From Owenweeksia sp. (lineage in GTDB: Bacteria; Bacteroidota; Bacteroidia; Flavobacteriales; Schleiferiaceae), in contig NZNV01000020.1 of assembly GCA_002695025.1 (NCBI GenBank), forward strand, positions 124,001-188,000: a DNA stretch of 64,000 nucleotides, in the 5' to 3' direction. The position numbers and the translations under genes are program-made. Under the pieces are notes generated by a model. It saw only the letters and a list, made by a program, of their open reading frames with translations, had not been told where the DNA came from and made no database searches. Shown in pieces: positions 1-9,202 of the stretch (the first letter of the stretch is position 1; each line of letters opens with the position of its first letter).

Positions 1-1
1 T

Positions 2-1198
2 GCACTTGCTGCAATCACGTTGCTGATGTTGGGCTGTACGAAGGTCAGCATTGTAGAAGAGCTTCCGGATACAGCAAAGCTTACCCCTTTAACCATCAGC
101 ACGGATCTGCCGGTGGTAAACCTAAGCATGCCCAGGGATTCATTTGACGTATTGTACGAAAAGTACCTGGATAAGATCCGGTATAAGGGACGCTTTACCT
201 ACTATTCCAGGGTGGGGGCAGCACCGGGTCCTGTTGACCTGGACTGCCTCGTGGATATCCGCGGGCGTACTTCTTCCAAATACCCGCTTAAATCATTGGG
301 AATAGAGTTTGATGGGCCCGTGGACAACGTAAAATGGAGGATGCTGGAGCCGGAGGCTATCTTGCCAGGGGATAACCTGGGGACTTTGAAAAATCTGCGC
401 TTGCGCAATTCCGGTAATGATTTTGGGCATACCATGCTGAAAGACCTGGTGTATACGCGCTTTATTGTGGATATGGGCTTAGACCTGGAATTGCGGTATG
501 GCACACCGGTGCAGGTTTTTGTCAATGAACAGTATTACGGCTTGCTGAACCTTCGCACAGAAAATGACCGTCAGGCGCTGGGGAACCTTTTTCAGGTAGA
601 TACTTCGGCCCTGGTCATCATGAAAATGGATGGAGATAATGGTAACCTGGAACCCGAGGAAGGCGATCCGTTGCCGGCTGTTGCCTTCCGGCAGGCCTTG
701 TTGGCCAAGGATGCCGGAACCCTAAAATCCATGTTGGATATGGATAACTTCCTGGATTATATCATCTTTGAAGATTATATTGGCAATGATGACTGGCCGG
801 ATAACAACGTAAGTGCCTACAGTATACACGGAGAGCCATTTCGCTTTTTCGTATACGATCTGGATTACGCGGCCTTCAGGACCAAGAATGCTATTTTGCC
901 CGAGATGGAGTTCAGGGACGATGATGTATCACGGATCTACCAGTTGCTCATACAAGACGAGGAGTTTGTGGATAAACTGGAAAAACGGCAAAAGGAATTG
1001 TACAGCTTGTTTTCGCCTCAGCGGTTTAATATCTTACTGCAGCAGGCCAGTGAGCAGATAGAAAATGATATACGGTATACGATCTCCAAATACCATGAGC
1101 CTTCCAGTACCTTGCAGTGGCAACTGAATCTTGAGGGCTTAAAACGGGATTTTGAACGTAGGGACCATTATATGCGGGAGAAATACGGTATGGATTAA
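2..1198 (+). CDS. CotH-family lipoprotein (5' end outside window)
   Basis: The reading frame is open to the left edge, so the gene begins upstream. The first visible residues are the hydrophobic end of a lipoprotein signal, with the lipobox LMLGC at positions 26-40; the TTG at 20 is therefore not the start. The family resemblance is to CotH kinase-like proteins: a 'RGRTSSKYPLKS' segment, 'LRNSGNDF' followed by a conserved KD, 'YGLLNLRTENDR', 'NDDWPDNNV' and the metal-binding-like 'FFVYDLDYA'. CotH members have an atypical protein-kinase fold and some phosphorylate secreted proteins. This one should be anchored on the outside of the inner or outer membrane. It is followed after 11 bases by the next + strand gene, so they are probably co-transcribed. 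The family call is firm; the substrate is unknown. Confidence 0.8.
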   Translation, partial: ALAAITLLMLGCTKVSIVEELPDTAKLTPLTISTDLPVVNLSMPRDSFDVLYEKYLDKIRYKGRFTYYSRVGAAPGPVDLDCLVDIRGRTSSKYPLKSLGIEFDGPVDNVKWRMLEPEAILPGDNLGTLKNLRLRNSGNDFGHTMLKDLVYTRFIVDMGLDLELRYGTPVQVFVNEQYYGLLNLRTENDRQALGNLFQVDTSALVIMKMDGDNGNLEPEEGDPLPAVAFRQALLAKDAGTLKSMLDMDNFLDYIIFEDYIGNDDWPDNNVSAYSIHGEPFRFFVYDLDYAAFRTKNAILPEMEFRDDDVSRIYQLLIQDEEFVDKLEKRQKELYSLFSPQRFNILLQQASEQIENDIRYTISKYHEPSSTLQWQLNLEGLKRDFERRDHYMREKYGMD

Positions 1199-1209
1199 TA
1201 CAGGTAATT

Positions 1210-2475
1210 ATGGACGATTATATTTCTGAACCTATAGATAAGCCGTCTAAAAAGCTCAAGATAATGGCTATTGAGCTGATGATGGAAAACTATGATCAGC
1301 TGGTTTACCACACGGTGGGTTTTGCCAAGCGGATACTGGATAACCTGAAAAGGATAGGGGAGCATGAAAAGCTTACCGAAAGTGAGATGTGCCAGCTGGA
1401 AGCAGCGCTTTGGCTGTATACCACGGCCTTTAGCCGGGTTGACGCTTCCGATGCTTCCAAAGAGGCCATAGCCGGGCAGCAAAGGATGTTTGTAGAGGAA
1501 TTTGGCAAGCCAGACCTGCGCAAAGCGGGCTACCACGAAAATGAGATAGAAGCCATAACCAGCGCCATTATGGGTATGCATGATCATAATCGCGCTCCTT
1601 CCTCTAAATTACAGAGCATTTTAAGAGATGCGCTGATCATGGACTTTTTGGGTAAACACGCTAAGGACCGCCTGGCAAAATTCTACCAGGAAGCCATACT
1701 GAACAACGCCAGCTTAAGCCTCAGCGACTTTTACAGCATTATCATTGATTTCCTGGCTGCCTATGAGCCATCCAGTTCCTATTCTGTCCAGCATATCAAA
1801 CCTGGCCTGGATGCTTTGATCCTTTCCCTGGAGAAGGAGCAGAAGAGATTTAGGAAAAAGAAGGACCTGCTGTTGAAAAAAGAGCTGGGTGTGGATGAGG
1901 AAGAGTTGAAAATGCTGCGCAAAAACCTGAGCTCACTGAAGGGCCGCGATGCGCGCGGTATACAAACCTTGTTCCGCACCACTTCGCATAACCACTATAC
2001 GCTCAATGAAATGGTAGACCGCAAGGCCAACATCATGATAACCGTTAATTCGGTTATCCTCTCTGTGGTGATAGGGGGCTCACTGGGGCTTTTTGAACAG
2101 GGGGTTTCCATAGTGGTGTATACGTCCATACTCATCATAGCCCTCACCAGTTTTGCGTCCATTATATTGGCCATTATAGCCATTACGCCCAACCGTACCC
2201 AGGGGTATTTTACCCACGAAGACATCCGCAATAAGAACGGCAACTTACTGTATTACGGCAACTTCCATAATATGAGCTTTAAGGATTATGAATGGGGCAT
2301 GTTGCAAAAGCTCAACGACAGTAATTTCCTGTACAGCTCCATGATCAAGGACCTGTACTTTTTGGGCAAGACCCTGCACCGTAAATACAAATTCATCCGC
2401 TTGTCGCTGCAGATCTTTATGGCCGGTATCATAGCCTCATTCGTTATTTTTCTTATTGTGAGATTCTTAGGTTAA
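1210..2475 (+). CDS. Degenerate HD-domain protein with Pycsar-effector-like membrane tail
   Basis: The 421 residues split into an N-terminal helical half (about 25-200) that looks like an HD phosphohydrolase, a basic coiled linker (about 200-250) and a C-terminal membrane part. The HD half keeps a late motif 'RDALIMDFLG', but the usual HD pair is replaced by 'YTTAFSRVD', so hydrolase activity is doubtful. From about residue 258 the 'NHYTLNEMVDRKANIMI' segment leads into two close membrane helices (about 273-326) and a last helix at 403-421. This matches the transmembrane effector module of Pycsar defence (PycTM). No nucleotide cyclase lies beside it, so a defence role is inference only. It starts with ATG 11 bases after the CotH gene. 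Confidence 0.65.
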   Translation: MDDYISEPIDKPSKKLKIMAIELMMENYDQLVYHTVGFAKRILDNLKRIGEHEKLTESEMCQLEAALWLYTTAFSRVDASDASKEAIAGQQRMFVEEFGKPDLRKAGYHENEIEAITSAIMGMHDHNRAPSSKLQSILRDALIMDFLGKHAKDRLAKFYQEAILNNASLSLSDFYSIIIDFLAAYEPSSSYSVQHIKPGLDALILSLEKEQKRFRKKKDLLLKKELGVDEEELKMLRKNLSSLKGRDARGIQTLFRTTSHNHYTLNEMVDRKANIMITVNSVILSVVIGGSLGLFEQGVSIVVYTSILIIALTSFASIILAIIAITPNRTQGYFTHEDIRNKNGNLLYYGNFHNMSFKDYEWGMLQKLNDSNFLYSSMIKDLYFLGKTLHRKYKFIRLSLQIFMAGIIASFVIFLIVRFLG

Positions 2476-2479
2476 CTGC

Positions 2480-3118
2480 GTGCGTTCTTTTCTACTCTTG
2501 CTAGCCCTCCTGGGCATCGGTTTACCGGCTTATGCCCAAATGGAAAGCCCGGAACTGTGGTCGGGCTATACGCTGAAGTATACCATCCATAAAAGCTTAA
2601 GAGCGGAAGCCGAGCAGCAGTTCCGCACCGGGGATGGCTTGCAAAACCTGCGAGCCGCTTTCCTGGAAGGCGGTTTACGGTATGAGATCACGGATTACCT
2701 TCATATCAAACCGCAGTTGCGGTACACCATCCGCAATAAAGACCGTAATGAGTTCAGGATGTCATTGGATGCCAACTTGTCCTGGAACTTTAAGAAATGG
2801 AACCTAAGGCCGGGCTACCGCTTCAGGTTCCAGAATACCACGGTGAATTATACCGGCCAGAACCTGACCTTATTGCGCAACCAGCTGGAACTGGAGTACA
2901 ATCTTTCCAAACTGGTGGACCCGTACCTGGAGTATGAGAACTTTTACCGGTTGAACGATAAGAATGAAGTACGGACCCACCGTTATACGTTGGGCGCAAA
3001 ATGGCGCCTGAACAAGCATACCGACCTGAAAACCTACCTGCGCAGGGACAACGAAGTAAATGTGAAGGATCCTGAAGAGGAGAACATCATAGGCATGGAA
3101 CTGTCCTTTGATCTGTAA
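2480..3118 (+). CDS. DUF2490 outer-membrane beta-barrel protein
   Basis: A 212-residue protein starting with GTG, with a signal peptide ending near 'GLPAYAQ'. The rest is alternating aromatic and polar strands ('LHIKPQLRYTIRN', 'WNLRPGYRFRFQ', 'VDPYLEYENFYRLN') that end in a typical outer-membrane C-terminus, FDL. This is the pattern of DUF2490, a Bacteroidota family predicted to form small outer-membrane barrels of unknown cargo. It begins 4 bases after the preceding membrane protein and is followed 4 bases later by the phosphatase, so the four genes from the left edge look like one operon. The barrel topology is strongly indicated; function is unknown. Confidence 0.75.
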   Translation: MRSFLLLLALLGIGLPAYAQMESPELWSGYTLKYTIHKSLRAEAEQQFRTGDGLQNLRAAFLEGGLRYEITDYLHIKPQLRYTIRNKDRNEFRMSLDANLSWNFKKWNLRPGYRFRFQNTTVNYTGQNLTLLRNQLELEYNLSKLVDPYLEYENFYRLNDKNEVRTHRYTLGAKWRLNKHTDLKTYLRRDNEVNVKDPEEENIIGMELSFDL

Positions 3119-3122
3119 GAAT

Positions 3123-4199
3123 ATGAAAAGGCCGGCTATCATTTTGTCCGTTATCTTTTTGCTCCTGCTCCTGGGGTATACGCTGGGTTTTATACGGCTC
3201 CGGTATAACCACTATGGCCTGGCTGAGTTGGAAGTGTTTTACCAGAAAATAGGCCTTACTTCCACCTTTGATGATGGCCCTTATATGGTTGAAGAGAAAG
3301 GTAAATGGTACCGGTTAAATATTGTGGCCGGGCAGGCCCAACGGTCTCCACTCACGGAAGCGCCACCGGTTGTTTCACGCCCACCGGCCGTTTTTGAAGG
3401 GGTAGAGCATATTGCCGTGGTGAGTGATATCCACGGGCAGTACGAACTTTTGGTGCAACTCCTGCAGGCCAACGGTATTATTGACCAGGCAAAAAACTGG
3501 GCCTTTGCCGAGGGGCACCTGCTTATCCTGGGCGATATTTTTGACCGCGGCCACGCGGTAACGGAATGTTTGTGGTTGATCTATGAACTGCAACAGCAGG
3601 CAGAAGAGCGGGGAGGAAGGGTTCATTATGTACTGGGGAACCATGAACTGATGGTTTTGAAGGATGACCTGGCCTTTACCAATCCTAAATACCGGAAAGC
3701 CGCTGAAATACTGGGGATACCGTATGGTGAGCTGTATGCCGGAAATACGCAGATGGGGCAGTGGTTAAGGACCCGCCCGGCTATGCTGAAGATCAATGAT
3801 TACCTCTTTGTACACGGAGGAATATCTGCGGCCGTAGCGGACCAAAAGTGGGGTATTGAAGAGATCAACCGGCTTTATTACGAAGCCTTGCACAGCGGTA
3901 AGGAGGGAGAAGCCTACAGTTTGCTCCTGGGCCCGGCCGGGCTGTTGTGGTACCGGGGCTTTTTAAAGGACAAAGGCTACGGAACTACCCTAAAGGCTAT
4001 CCTGGATCAGTACGGAGCCACCGCGATGGTATGCGGGCATACCACCTTTTCCCATATTGAAGAACGCTATGAGGGCACTTTGTACCTGGTGGATGCCGGT
4101 ATGAAGTACGGCAGGCAGGGGGAAATGTTGCGAATGGATGAGGACCGTATCCGTGCATACGATCAAAACGGAGATGCCGTGGAGATTGTACGTAATTGA
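3123..4199 (+). CDS. PPP-like metallophosphatase, membrane anchored
   Basis: The protein has the calcineurin-fold signature set: SDIHGQ near residue 100, GDIFDRG near 136, GNHE near 172, a 'FVHGG' histidine near 232 and 'CGHTT' near 303. The DRG and GNHE combination places it with the Shewanella-like branch of PPP Ser/Thr phosphatases, although Tyr or small-molecule phosphatase activity is possible. The N-terminus 'MKRPAII' plus a 16-residue hydrophobic stretch is an uncleaved anchor or signal, so the catalytic domain should be periplasmic. I chose the ATG at 3123 because the upstream TTG at 3108 overlaps the preceding gene and adds only charged residues before the signal. Last gene of the + strand cluster; the next gene is convergent. 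Confidence 0.8.
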   Translation: MKRPAIILSVIFLLLLLGYTLGFIRLRYNHYGLAELEVFYQKIGLTSTFDDGPYMVEEKGKWYRLNIVAGQAQRSPLTEAPPVVSRPPAVFEGVEHIAVVSDIHGQYELLVQLLQANGIIDQAKNWAFAEGHLLILGDIFDRGHAVTECLWLIYELQQQAEERGGRVHYVLGNHELMVLKDDLAFTNPKYRKAAEILGIPYGELYAGNTQMGQWLRTRPAMLKINDYLFVHGGISAAVADQKWGIEEINRLYYEALHSGKEGEAYSLLLGPAGLLWYRGFLKDKGYGTTLKAILDQYGATAMVCGHTTFSHIEERYEGTLYLVDAGMKYGRQGEMLRMDEDRIRAYDQNGDAVEIVRN

Positions 4200-4228
4200 T
4201 TGAAAGTTGTTTGTATTTCCCCGGCCGT

Positions 4229-5467
4229 TTATTCCGGGATCTTAGCGCAGTAGGCGGTGCCACGGTCGTGATAATACAAGAGCTTATTAGTAGCATCTAC
4301 GCCTACTGTACCAGTAGCTCCCTGGTTGGTGGGAGGGCGTTCATGTAAAATCACTTCGCCATTAGAAATACTTATAATGAATATATCATCATCACTACAA
4401 TAAAAAAGTTTATTATCAGCTGCATTAATGCGTCCGAAACTTAAAATGCCCCCGGTGTCAGTAGTTTTCCAAATTTGGTGGCCATCCAGTTTATCTAAAC
4501 AAATTAGTAGTCCGTCTCTATTCTTCACCACCAATTTTCCCTCGTATAGAATAAAGTCACCGAGAGTAAAACTACGGTTGGGATCACCAGCGGGGGCATG
4601 CTGATAAGTCCATACCTTTTCACCCGTCTGAAGATCAAAAGCATGGACCCCCCAACCTCCTAAAACGTATACCTTATCCTGGTCCAATTGTAAAGGATTG
4701 TACATGCTGCCATCTGGTGTAGCATTATCTTTATAATAGACCAGGCTATCCTGGCTTAAGTTATACAGGAAGAGGTTGGATTTTCCATCCTCGTTTTCAC
4801 CGATTCCTTTGGCACCCACTACGCCTATCATCATTTTATCTCCGTGCGTACTGGTGAAAAATTCCAGCGCTTTAAAACGTTTGCTATAGGTATCCGCTTT
4901 ATCCACCAAAACGGTATCCCACTGTGGGGGTGATGCTTCAATGGGCGTACGCATGATGTAGGCGTCCGGGTAGCCAGTATAATAAGGATTACTACCGTTC
5001 AGGCGATGGTATAAATATTCTCCATCGGTATAGGTAAATACATCACCCTGTCCCCAGGACCAGGTATAGGTCCATCGGCTGGCACCCGTTAAAGCGTCTA
5101 TGGCGTATAGGGTTTGTTTATCACAGAGAAACAAGATGTCTTCAACTAATAATGAGTTTTCGTAGGAAAAGTAATTGCGTTGGTAGTTATTGTCACTCCA
5201 TTCCCAATTCAGTTTGCCGGTCAGTTTATCAAAGCTTTTTACGACCTCAGAGTTCCCGTTTGTAGTACTGAACAGTACGGAATTATCGATCATTTGGGGG
5301 TCTATGCTAAAATACACAGCAGCTGAATCATCCCGCAGGTATTGCGACCATACGTATTCCAGTTTTGGTTGTGGTTCTGGATCGGGGGTTATGGGTATAG
5401 GCTCGTTTTTCCGGCAGGCGGCCAGGAGAATCAATCCTACTAATATTTGAAAAATACGGAATGTCAA
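4229..5467 (-). CDS. PQQ-like beta-propeller lipoprotein, copy 1 of 4
   Basis: A 412-residue lipoprotein with signal and lipobox 'LILLAAC', then a Pro-rich spacer and PQQ/pyrrolo-quinoline-type propeller repeats, visible as recurring 'LTGxxxWxW' blade ends (for example 'FDKLTGKLNWEWSD', 'IDALTGASRWTYTW', 'FDLQTGEKVWTYQH'). Such propellers occur as BamB-like scaffolds or as dehydrogenases; no PQQ-binding residues are evident, so a binding or scaffold role is more likely. It ends in YCAKIPE like two of its three paralogues. It lies 9 bases after copy 2 and is the last gene of a six-gene - strand operon. Over much of its length it resembles copy 3 more than copy 2. Confidence 0.8.
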   Translation of the reverse strand: MTFRIFQILVGLILLAACRKNEPIPITPDPEPQPKLEYVWSQYLRDDSAAVYFSIDPQMIDNSVLFSTTNGNSEVVKSFDKLTGKLNWEWSDNNYQRNYFSYENSLLVEDILFLCDKQTLYAIDALTGASRWTYTWSWGQGDVFTYTDGEYLYHRLNGSNPYYTGYPDAYIMRTPIEASPPQWDTVLVDKADTYSKRFKALEFFTSTHGDKMMIGVVGAKGIGENEDGKSNLFLYNLSQDSLVYYKDNATPDGSMYNPLQLDQDKVYVLGGWGVHAFDLQTGEKVWTYQHAPAGDPNRSFTLGDFILYEGKLVVKNRDGLLICLDKLDGHQIWKTTDTGGILSFGRINAADNKLFYCSDDDIFIISISNGEVILHERPPTNQGATGTVGVDATNKLLYYHDRGTAYCAKIPE

Positions 5468-5476
5468 AGGAAGAAG

Positions 5477-6709
5477 CTATTCCGGGATCTTAGCGCAATA
5501 AGCGGTTCCACGGTCATTGTAATACAATAGTTGCTCTGTTTCATCGATTGCAATTGTACCCTCAGCCCAATTGCCAGTGGGTGGGTCTTCTTTAATCAAC
5601 AGTTTTCCTACCCGTAGATCTACTATCATCAAATCATTTCCACTGGTATAGAAAGCTTTATCTTTATAGATTCGAAAACGGCCTTCCATTACGCTCCCAC
5701 TCTCTGAAATTCGCCATATCTCACTTCCATCTGATGCATCCAGGCTAAGCATGATCCCGTCCCGGTTTTTTACTACTAATTTTCCCTCATAAAGTGCAAA
5801 GTCACCAGAGGCAAAACTACGGTTGGGATCACCGGCCGGGGCATGCTGGTAGGTCCAGACTTCTTCTCCCGTTTGCAGATCAAAAGCATGGACCCCCCAA
5901 CCTCCTAAAACGTATACCTTATCCTGGTCCAGTTGCAGCGGATTGAAGAAGGCACCATGTGGCATGGCATTATCTCTATAATATACCAGGCTATCAGCCG
6001 TAAGGTCATATAGAAATAAGCTGGTCTTACCACTTACGCCATCCTCGATACCCGCAGCATCCACAACTCCCACCATCATTTTGTGCCCATCGGCACGGGT
6101 GAAAAAATTCAGTGATTTAAATCGCTTGCTATGGGTATCCGCATAATCTACCCAAACCGTATCCCATTGAGGTGCCGAAGCATCCACAGGAGTACGCATG
6201 ATGTAAGCATCATAAGCGTCACGACCGTTATTCTCAACCAACAATCGGTGATAGAGAAATTCTCCATCCGTGTAGATATAAATATCCCCATAACCCCATG
6301 TCCAGGTATGTGTCCAGAGAGTGGTACCTGTACTGGCATTTACAGCGTACAAAATTTGCTTAGTACAGAGAAGTAAAATATCATTAATTAAGAGAGAGTT
6401 CTCATTGTATATAAAGTTCTCCTGATAGCTATTGTCACTCCATTCCCAATTAAGCTCTCCAGTTAGCTTATTAAAACTTTTGACTACTTCTGAGTTTCCG
6501 TTGCTAGTACTAAACAATACGGTATTATCGTATAACTTAGGATCTATACTGTAAAAAGTAGCAGCTGAATCATCCCGCAGGTATTGCGACCAAACGTATT
6601 CCAGTTTTTGTTCCGGCCCGGGATCGGGAGGAAAGGGTACAGGCTCATTTTTCCGGCAGGCGGACAGGAAAATCAATCCCAGTAGTATTTGAAGAGTACG
6701 GAATTTCAA
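5477..6709 (-). CDS. PQQ-like beta-propeller lipoprotein, copy 2 of 4
   Basis: Second of four tandem paralogues, 410 residues, with lipobox 'LIFLSAC' and the same blade pattern ('FNKLTGELNWEWSD', 'FDLQTGEEVWTYQH'). Its middle ('YDAYIMRTPVDAS', 'SLNFFTRADGHKMMVGVVD', 'GIEDGVSGKTSLFLYDLTA') is nearly the same as in copy 4 and unlike copies 1 and 3. Only the block around 'LDQDKVYVLGGWGVHAF' matches copy 1 more closely, down to the DNA at about 5886-5935. The spacing of 9 bases on each side is the same throughout the array. The protein should sit on the periplasmic or cell-surface face of a membrane. Ligand unknown. Confidence 0.8.
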   Translation of the reverse strand: MKFRTLQILLGLIFLSACRKNEPVPFPPDPGPEQKLEYVWSQYLRDDSAATFYSIDPKLYDNTVLFSTSNGNSEVVKSFNKLTGELNWEWSDNSYQENFIYNENSLLINDILLLCTKQILYAVNASTGTTLWTHTWTWGYGDIYIYTDGEFLYHRLLVENNGRDAYDAYIMRTPVDASAPQWDTVWVDYADTHSKRFKSLNFFTRADGHKMMVGVVDAAGIEDGVSGKTSLFLYDLTADSLVYYRDNAMPHGAFFNPLQLDQDKVYVLGGWGVHAFDLQTGEEVWTYQHAPAGDPNRSFASGDFALYEGKLVVKNRDGIMLSLDASDGSEIWRISESGSVMEGRFRIYKDKAFYTSGNDLMIVDLRVGKLLIKEDPPTGNWAEGTIAIDETEQLLYYNDRGTAYCAKIPE

Positions 6710-6718
6710 AGGAAAAAG

Positions 6719-7957
6719 CTATTCCGGGATCTTAGCGCAGTAGGCGGTGCCACCGTCTCCAAAGAAGATCAGGTTATTTTGCTTGTCAATGGCTATCGTA
6801 CTCTCAGCTCCTGCACCATTGGGCGGACTCTCTTTGAAAAGGATTTCACCGGTACTGATGTTTACAATGTACACATCCTGGCTGCCGCAATAAAACAACT
6901 TATTGTTATAGGCTCTTATCCGCCCAGGGTTGAGAATACCCCCGGAGTTATCCGTTTTCCAGATAATATGTCCGTCTGATGCATCCAAACAGACGAGCTT
7001 TTCATCCCTGTTTTTAACTAAAACCTTATCCTGGTACAATGTAAAGTCTCCAAAGGCAAAACTACTATTGGGATCACCGGCTGAGGCATGCTCATAGGTC
7101 CATACTTCGTTACCCGATTGCAAGTCAAAAGCATGTACGGCCCAGCCACCTAGAACGTAAACTCTGTCCTGATCAAGGTATAAAGGATTATACATAGCCC
7201 CATTTGGCATAGCATTATCTTTATAATATTCTAAACTCTTTTGATTAAGATTATAGAGGAAGAGATTGGATTTTCCATTCTGATTTTTGCTAATACCAAA
7301 AGCACCAACTACCCCTATCATCATTTTATCTCCGTGCGTATTGGTGAAAAAATCAATGGCTTGGAAGCGTTTGGTATGGGTATCCGCTTTATCTATCAAA
7401 ACGGTATCCCACTGCGGGGGTGACGCTTCAATGGGCGTGCGCATGATGTAAGCGTCCGGGTAGCCGGTATAATGAGGATTGCTGCCGTTCAGGCGATGGT
7501 ATAAATATTCTCCATCGGTATATATATACACATCTCCCTGTCCCCAGGGCCAGGTATAGGTCCATCGACTGGCACCCGTTAAAGCGTCTATGGCGTATAG
7601 GGTTTGTTTGTCACATAAAAACAAAATATTTCCAGTTAACAAAGCATTTTCATTTGAAAAATAATTGCGTTGGTAATTATTGTCACTCCATTCCCAATTC
7701 AGTTTACCGGTCAGTTTATTAAAACTCTTGACCACTTCTGAATTCCCATTGGAAGTACTAAAAAGAACATCATCAGAAGTTAGCTGTGGATCTATGCTCA
7801 GAAATACGGCAGTCGAATCGTTCCGCAGGTATTGCGACCAAACGTATTCCAGTTTTTGTTCCGGCCCGGGATCGGGAAGAATGGGTACAGGCTCATTTTT
7901 CCGGCAGGCGGCTAATAAGATCAATCCTACTAATATTTGAAGAATACGGAATTTCAA
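6719..7957 (-). CDS. PQQ-like beta-propeller lipoprotein, copy 3 of 4
   Basis: Third tandem paralogue, 412 residues, lipobox 'LILLAAC'. It shares with copy 1 the blade 'CDKQTLYAIDALTGASRWTY', the 'HRLNGSNP' insert and 'GDKMMIGVVGA'. Its 'GGWAVHAFDLQ' block instead resembles copy 4. It keeps the C-terminal YCAKIPE. As in the other copies, the mature protein begins with CRKNEPVP and a short Pro-rich spacer before the propeller. The gene lies inside the operon with 9-base gaps on both sides, so expression should be coupled to the upstream hydrolase and T9SS cargo gene. Confidence 0.8.
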   Translation of the reverse strand: MKFRILQILVGLILLAACRKNEPVPILPDPGPEQKLEYVWSQYLRNDSTAVFLSIDPQLTSDDVLFSTSNGNSEVVKSFNKLTGKLNWEWSDNNYQRNYFSNENALLTGNILFLCDKQTLYAIDALTGASRWTYTWPWGQGDVYIYTDGEYLYHRLNGSNPHYTGYPDAYIMRTPIEASPPQWDTVLIDKADTHTKRFQAIDFFTNTHGDKMMIGVVGAFGISKNQNGKSNLFLYNLNQKSLEYYKDNAMPNGAMYNPLYLDQDRVYVLGGWAVHAFDLQSGNEVWTYEHASAGDPNSSFAFGDFTLYQDKVLVKNRDEKLVCLDASDGHIIWKTDNSGGILNPGRIRAYNNKLFYCGSQDVYIVNISTGEILFKESPPNGAGAESTIAIDKQNNLIFFGDGGTAYCAKIPE

Positions 7958-7966
7958 TGGGGAAAT

Positions 7967-9202
7967 TTATTCCGGAATTTTGGCGCAAAAACCACTTACT
8001 CTATCATTATAGAATAGCAAGTTATTTGTTTCATCAATTGCGACAGTACCCTCGGCCCAATTACCGCTAGGAGGTCTTTCATTGATCAAAAGCTCTCCTA
8101 AACTTAGGTTAACAACCATAAGATTATTGCTACTGGTAAAATATGCATAATCTTTAAAGATTCGTAACCTTCCTCCTAAATTTGAACCTGTTTCGGAGAG
8201 GCTCCATACCTTCTTGCCATTCGTAGCATCTAACATAACCATAATCCCGTCCCGGTTTTTTGCCACTATGTTTCCTTTGTATAATAAAAGATCTCCTGAA
8301 GCAAAACTGCGGTTGGGGTCACCGGGAGTAGCGTGCTGATAGGTCCACACTTCTTCACCCGTTTGCAGATCAAAGGCATGCACGGCCCAGCCGCCCAAAA
8401 CGTATACCTTATCCTGGTCCAGTTGTAACGGATTAAGAAAGGCACCATTCGGCATGGCATTATCCTTATAATACACCAGATTCTCAGCAGTAAGATCGTA
8501 CAAAAAGAGGCTGGTCTTACCGCTTACTCCATCTTCGATACCCGCAGCATCCACAACTCCCACCATCATCTCATGCCCATCGGTACGGGTGAAAAAGTTC
8601 AGTGATTTAAAGCGCTTGCTATGGGTATCTGCAGGATCTATAAAGACGGTGTCCCATTGTGGTGCCGTAGCATCCACAGGCGTGCGCATGATATAGGCAT
8701 CGTAAGCCGGCAATTTAGGATGCTCCACCATTATCCGGTGGTAGAGGTATTGCCCGTCTGTATATAGATAAATGTCGCCATATACCTCAGCAGGCCAGGT
8801 GTATGTCCAGCGGGTACTGCCATTAGCCGCATTGATGGCATATATGGTATGTTTAGCACCCAGGAATAAGACATTATTGACTAATAAGGCATTCTCATTA
8901 TTCAAATAATTTCGTTGGTAATTATTGTCACTCCATTCCCAATTAAGCTCTCCTGTTAGCTTATTGAAACTCTTGACGATTTCAGAACTTCCATTGGTTG
9001 TACTGAATAGTACTGCTCCATTATTTATTTGAGGATCAATGCTGGTATAAAGGACAAGTGAATCACTTGGCAGATAGCTTGACCAAACGTATTCTAATTT
9101 TTGTTCCGGTCCAGGATCGGGAGGAATGGGTACAGGATCGTTTTTCCGGCAGGCGGCCAGAAAAATCAATCCCAGTGCTATTTGATAGAGTATCGTTTTC
9201 AT
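7967..9202 (-). CDS. PQQ-like beta-propeller lipoprotein, copy 4 of 4
   Basis: First-transcribed of the four paralogues, 411 residues with lipobox 'LIFLAAC'. It pairs with copy 2 through 'YDAYIMRTPVDA', 'SLNFFTRTDGHEMMVGVVD' and 'GIEDGVSGKTSLFLYDLTA'. Its C-terminus is the most divergent (SGFCAKIPE in place of TAYCAKIPE). Its ATG follows the TAA of the alpha/beta hydrolase with no base between, so translation is probably coupled. This links the propeller lipoproteins functionally to the hydrolase. A BamB-like or substrate-docking role is possible but not shown by the sequence. Confidence 0.8.
   Translation of the reverse strand: MKTILYQIALGLIFLAACRKNDPVPIPPDPGPEQKLEYVWSSYLPSDSLVLYTSIDPQINNGAVLFSTTNGSSEIVKSFNKLTGELNWEWSDNNYQRNYLNNENALLVNNVLFLGAKHTIYAINAANGSTRWTYTWPAEVYGDIYLYTDGQYLYHRIMVEHPKLPAYDAYIMRTPVDATAPQWDTVFIDPADTHSKRFKSLNFFTRTDGHEMMVGVVDAAGIEDGVSGKTSLFLYDLTAENLVYYKDNAMPNGAFLNPLQLDQDKVYVLGGWAVHAFDLQTGEEVWTYQHATPGDPNRSFASGDLLLYKGNIVAKNRDGIMVMLDATNGKKVWSLSETGSNLGGRLRIFKDYAYFTSSNNLMVVNLSLGELLINERPPSGNWAEGTVAIDETNNLLFYNDRVSGFCAKIPE

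Noticed and set aside
20-1198. TTG at 20 as the start of the CotH-type gene
   Set aside because: The frame continues to the left edge as a hydrophobic signal peptide leading into the lipobox, so the true start is outside the window.
1210-2475. A complete Pycsar defence system
   Set aside because: Only an effector-like membrane module is present; no pyrimidine cyclase gene lies on either side, so a working system cannot be claimed.
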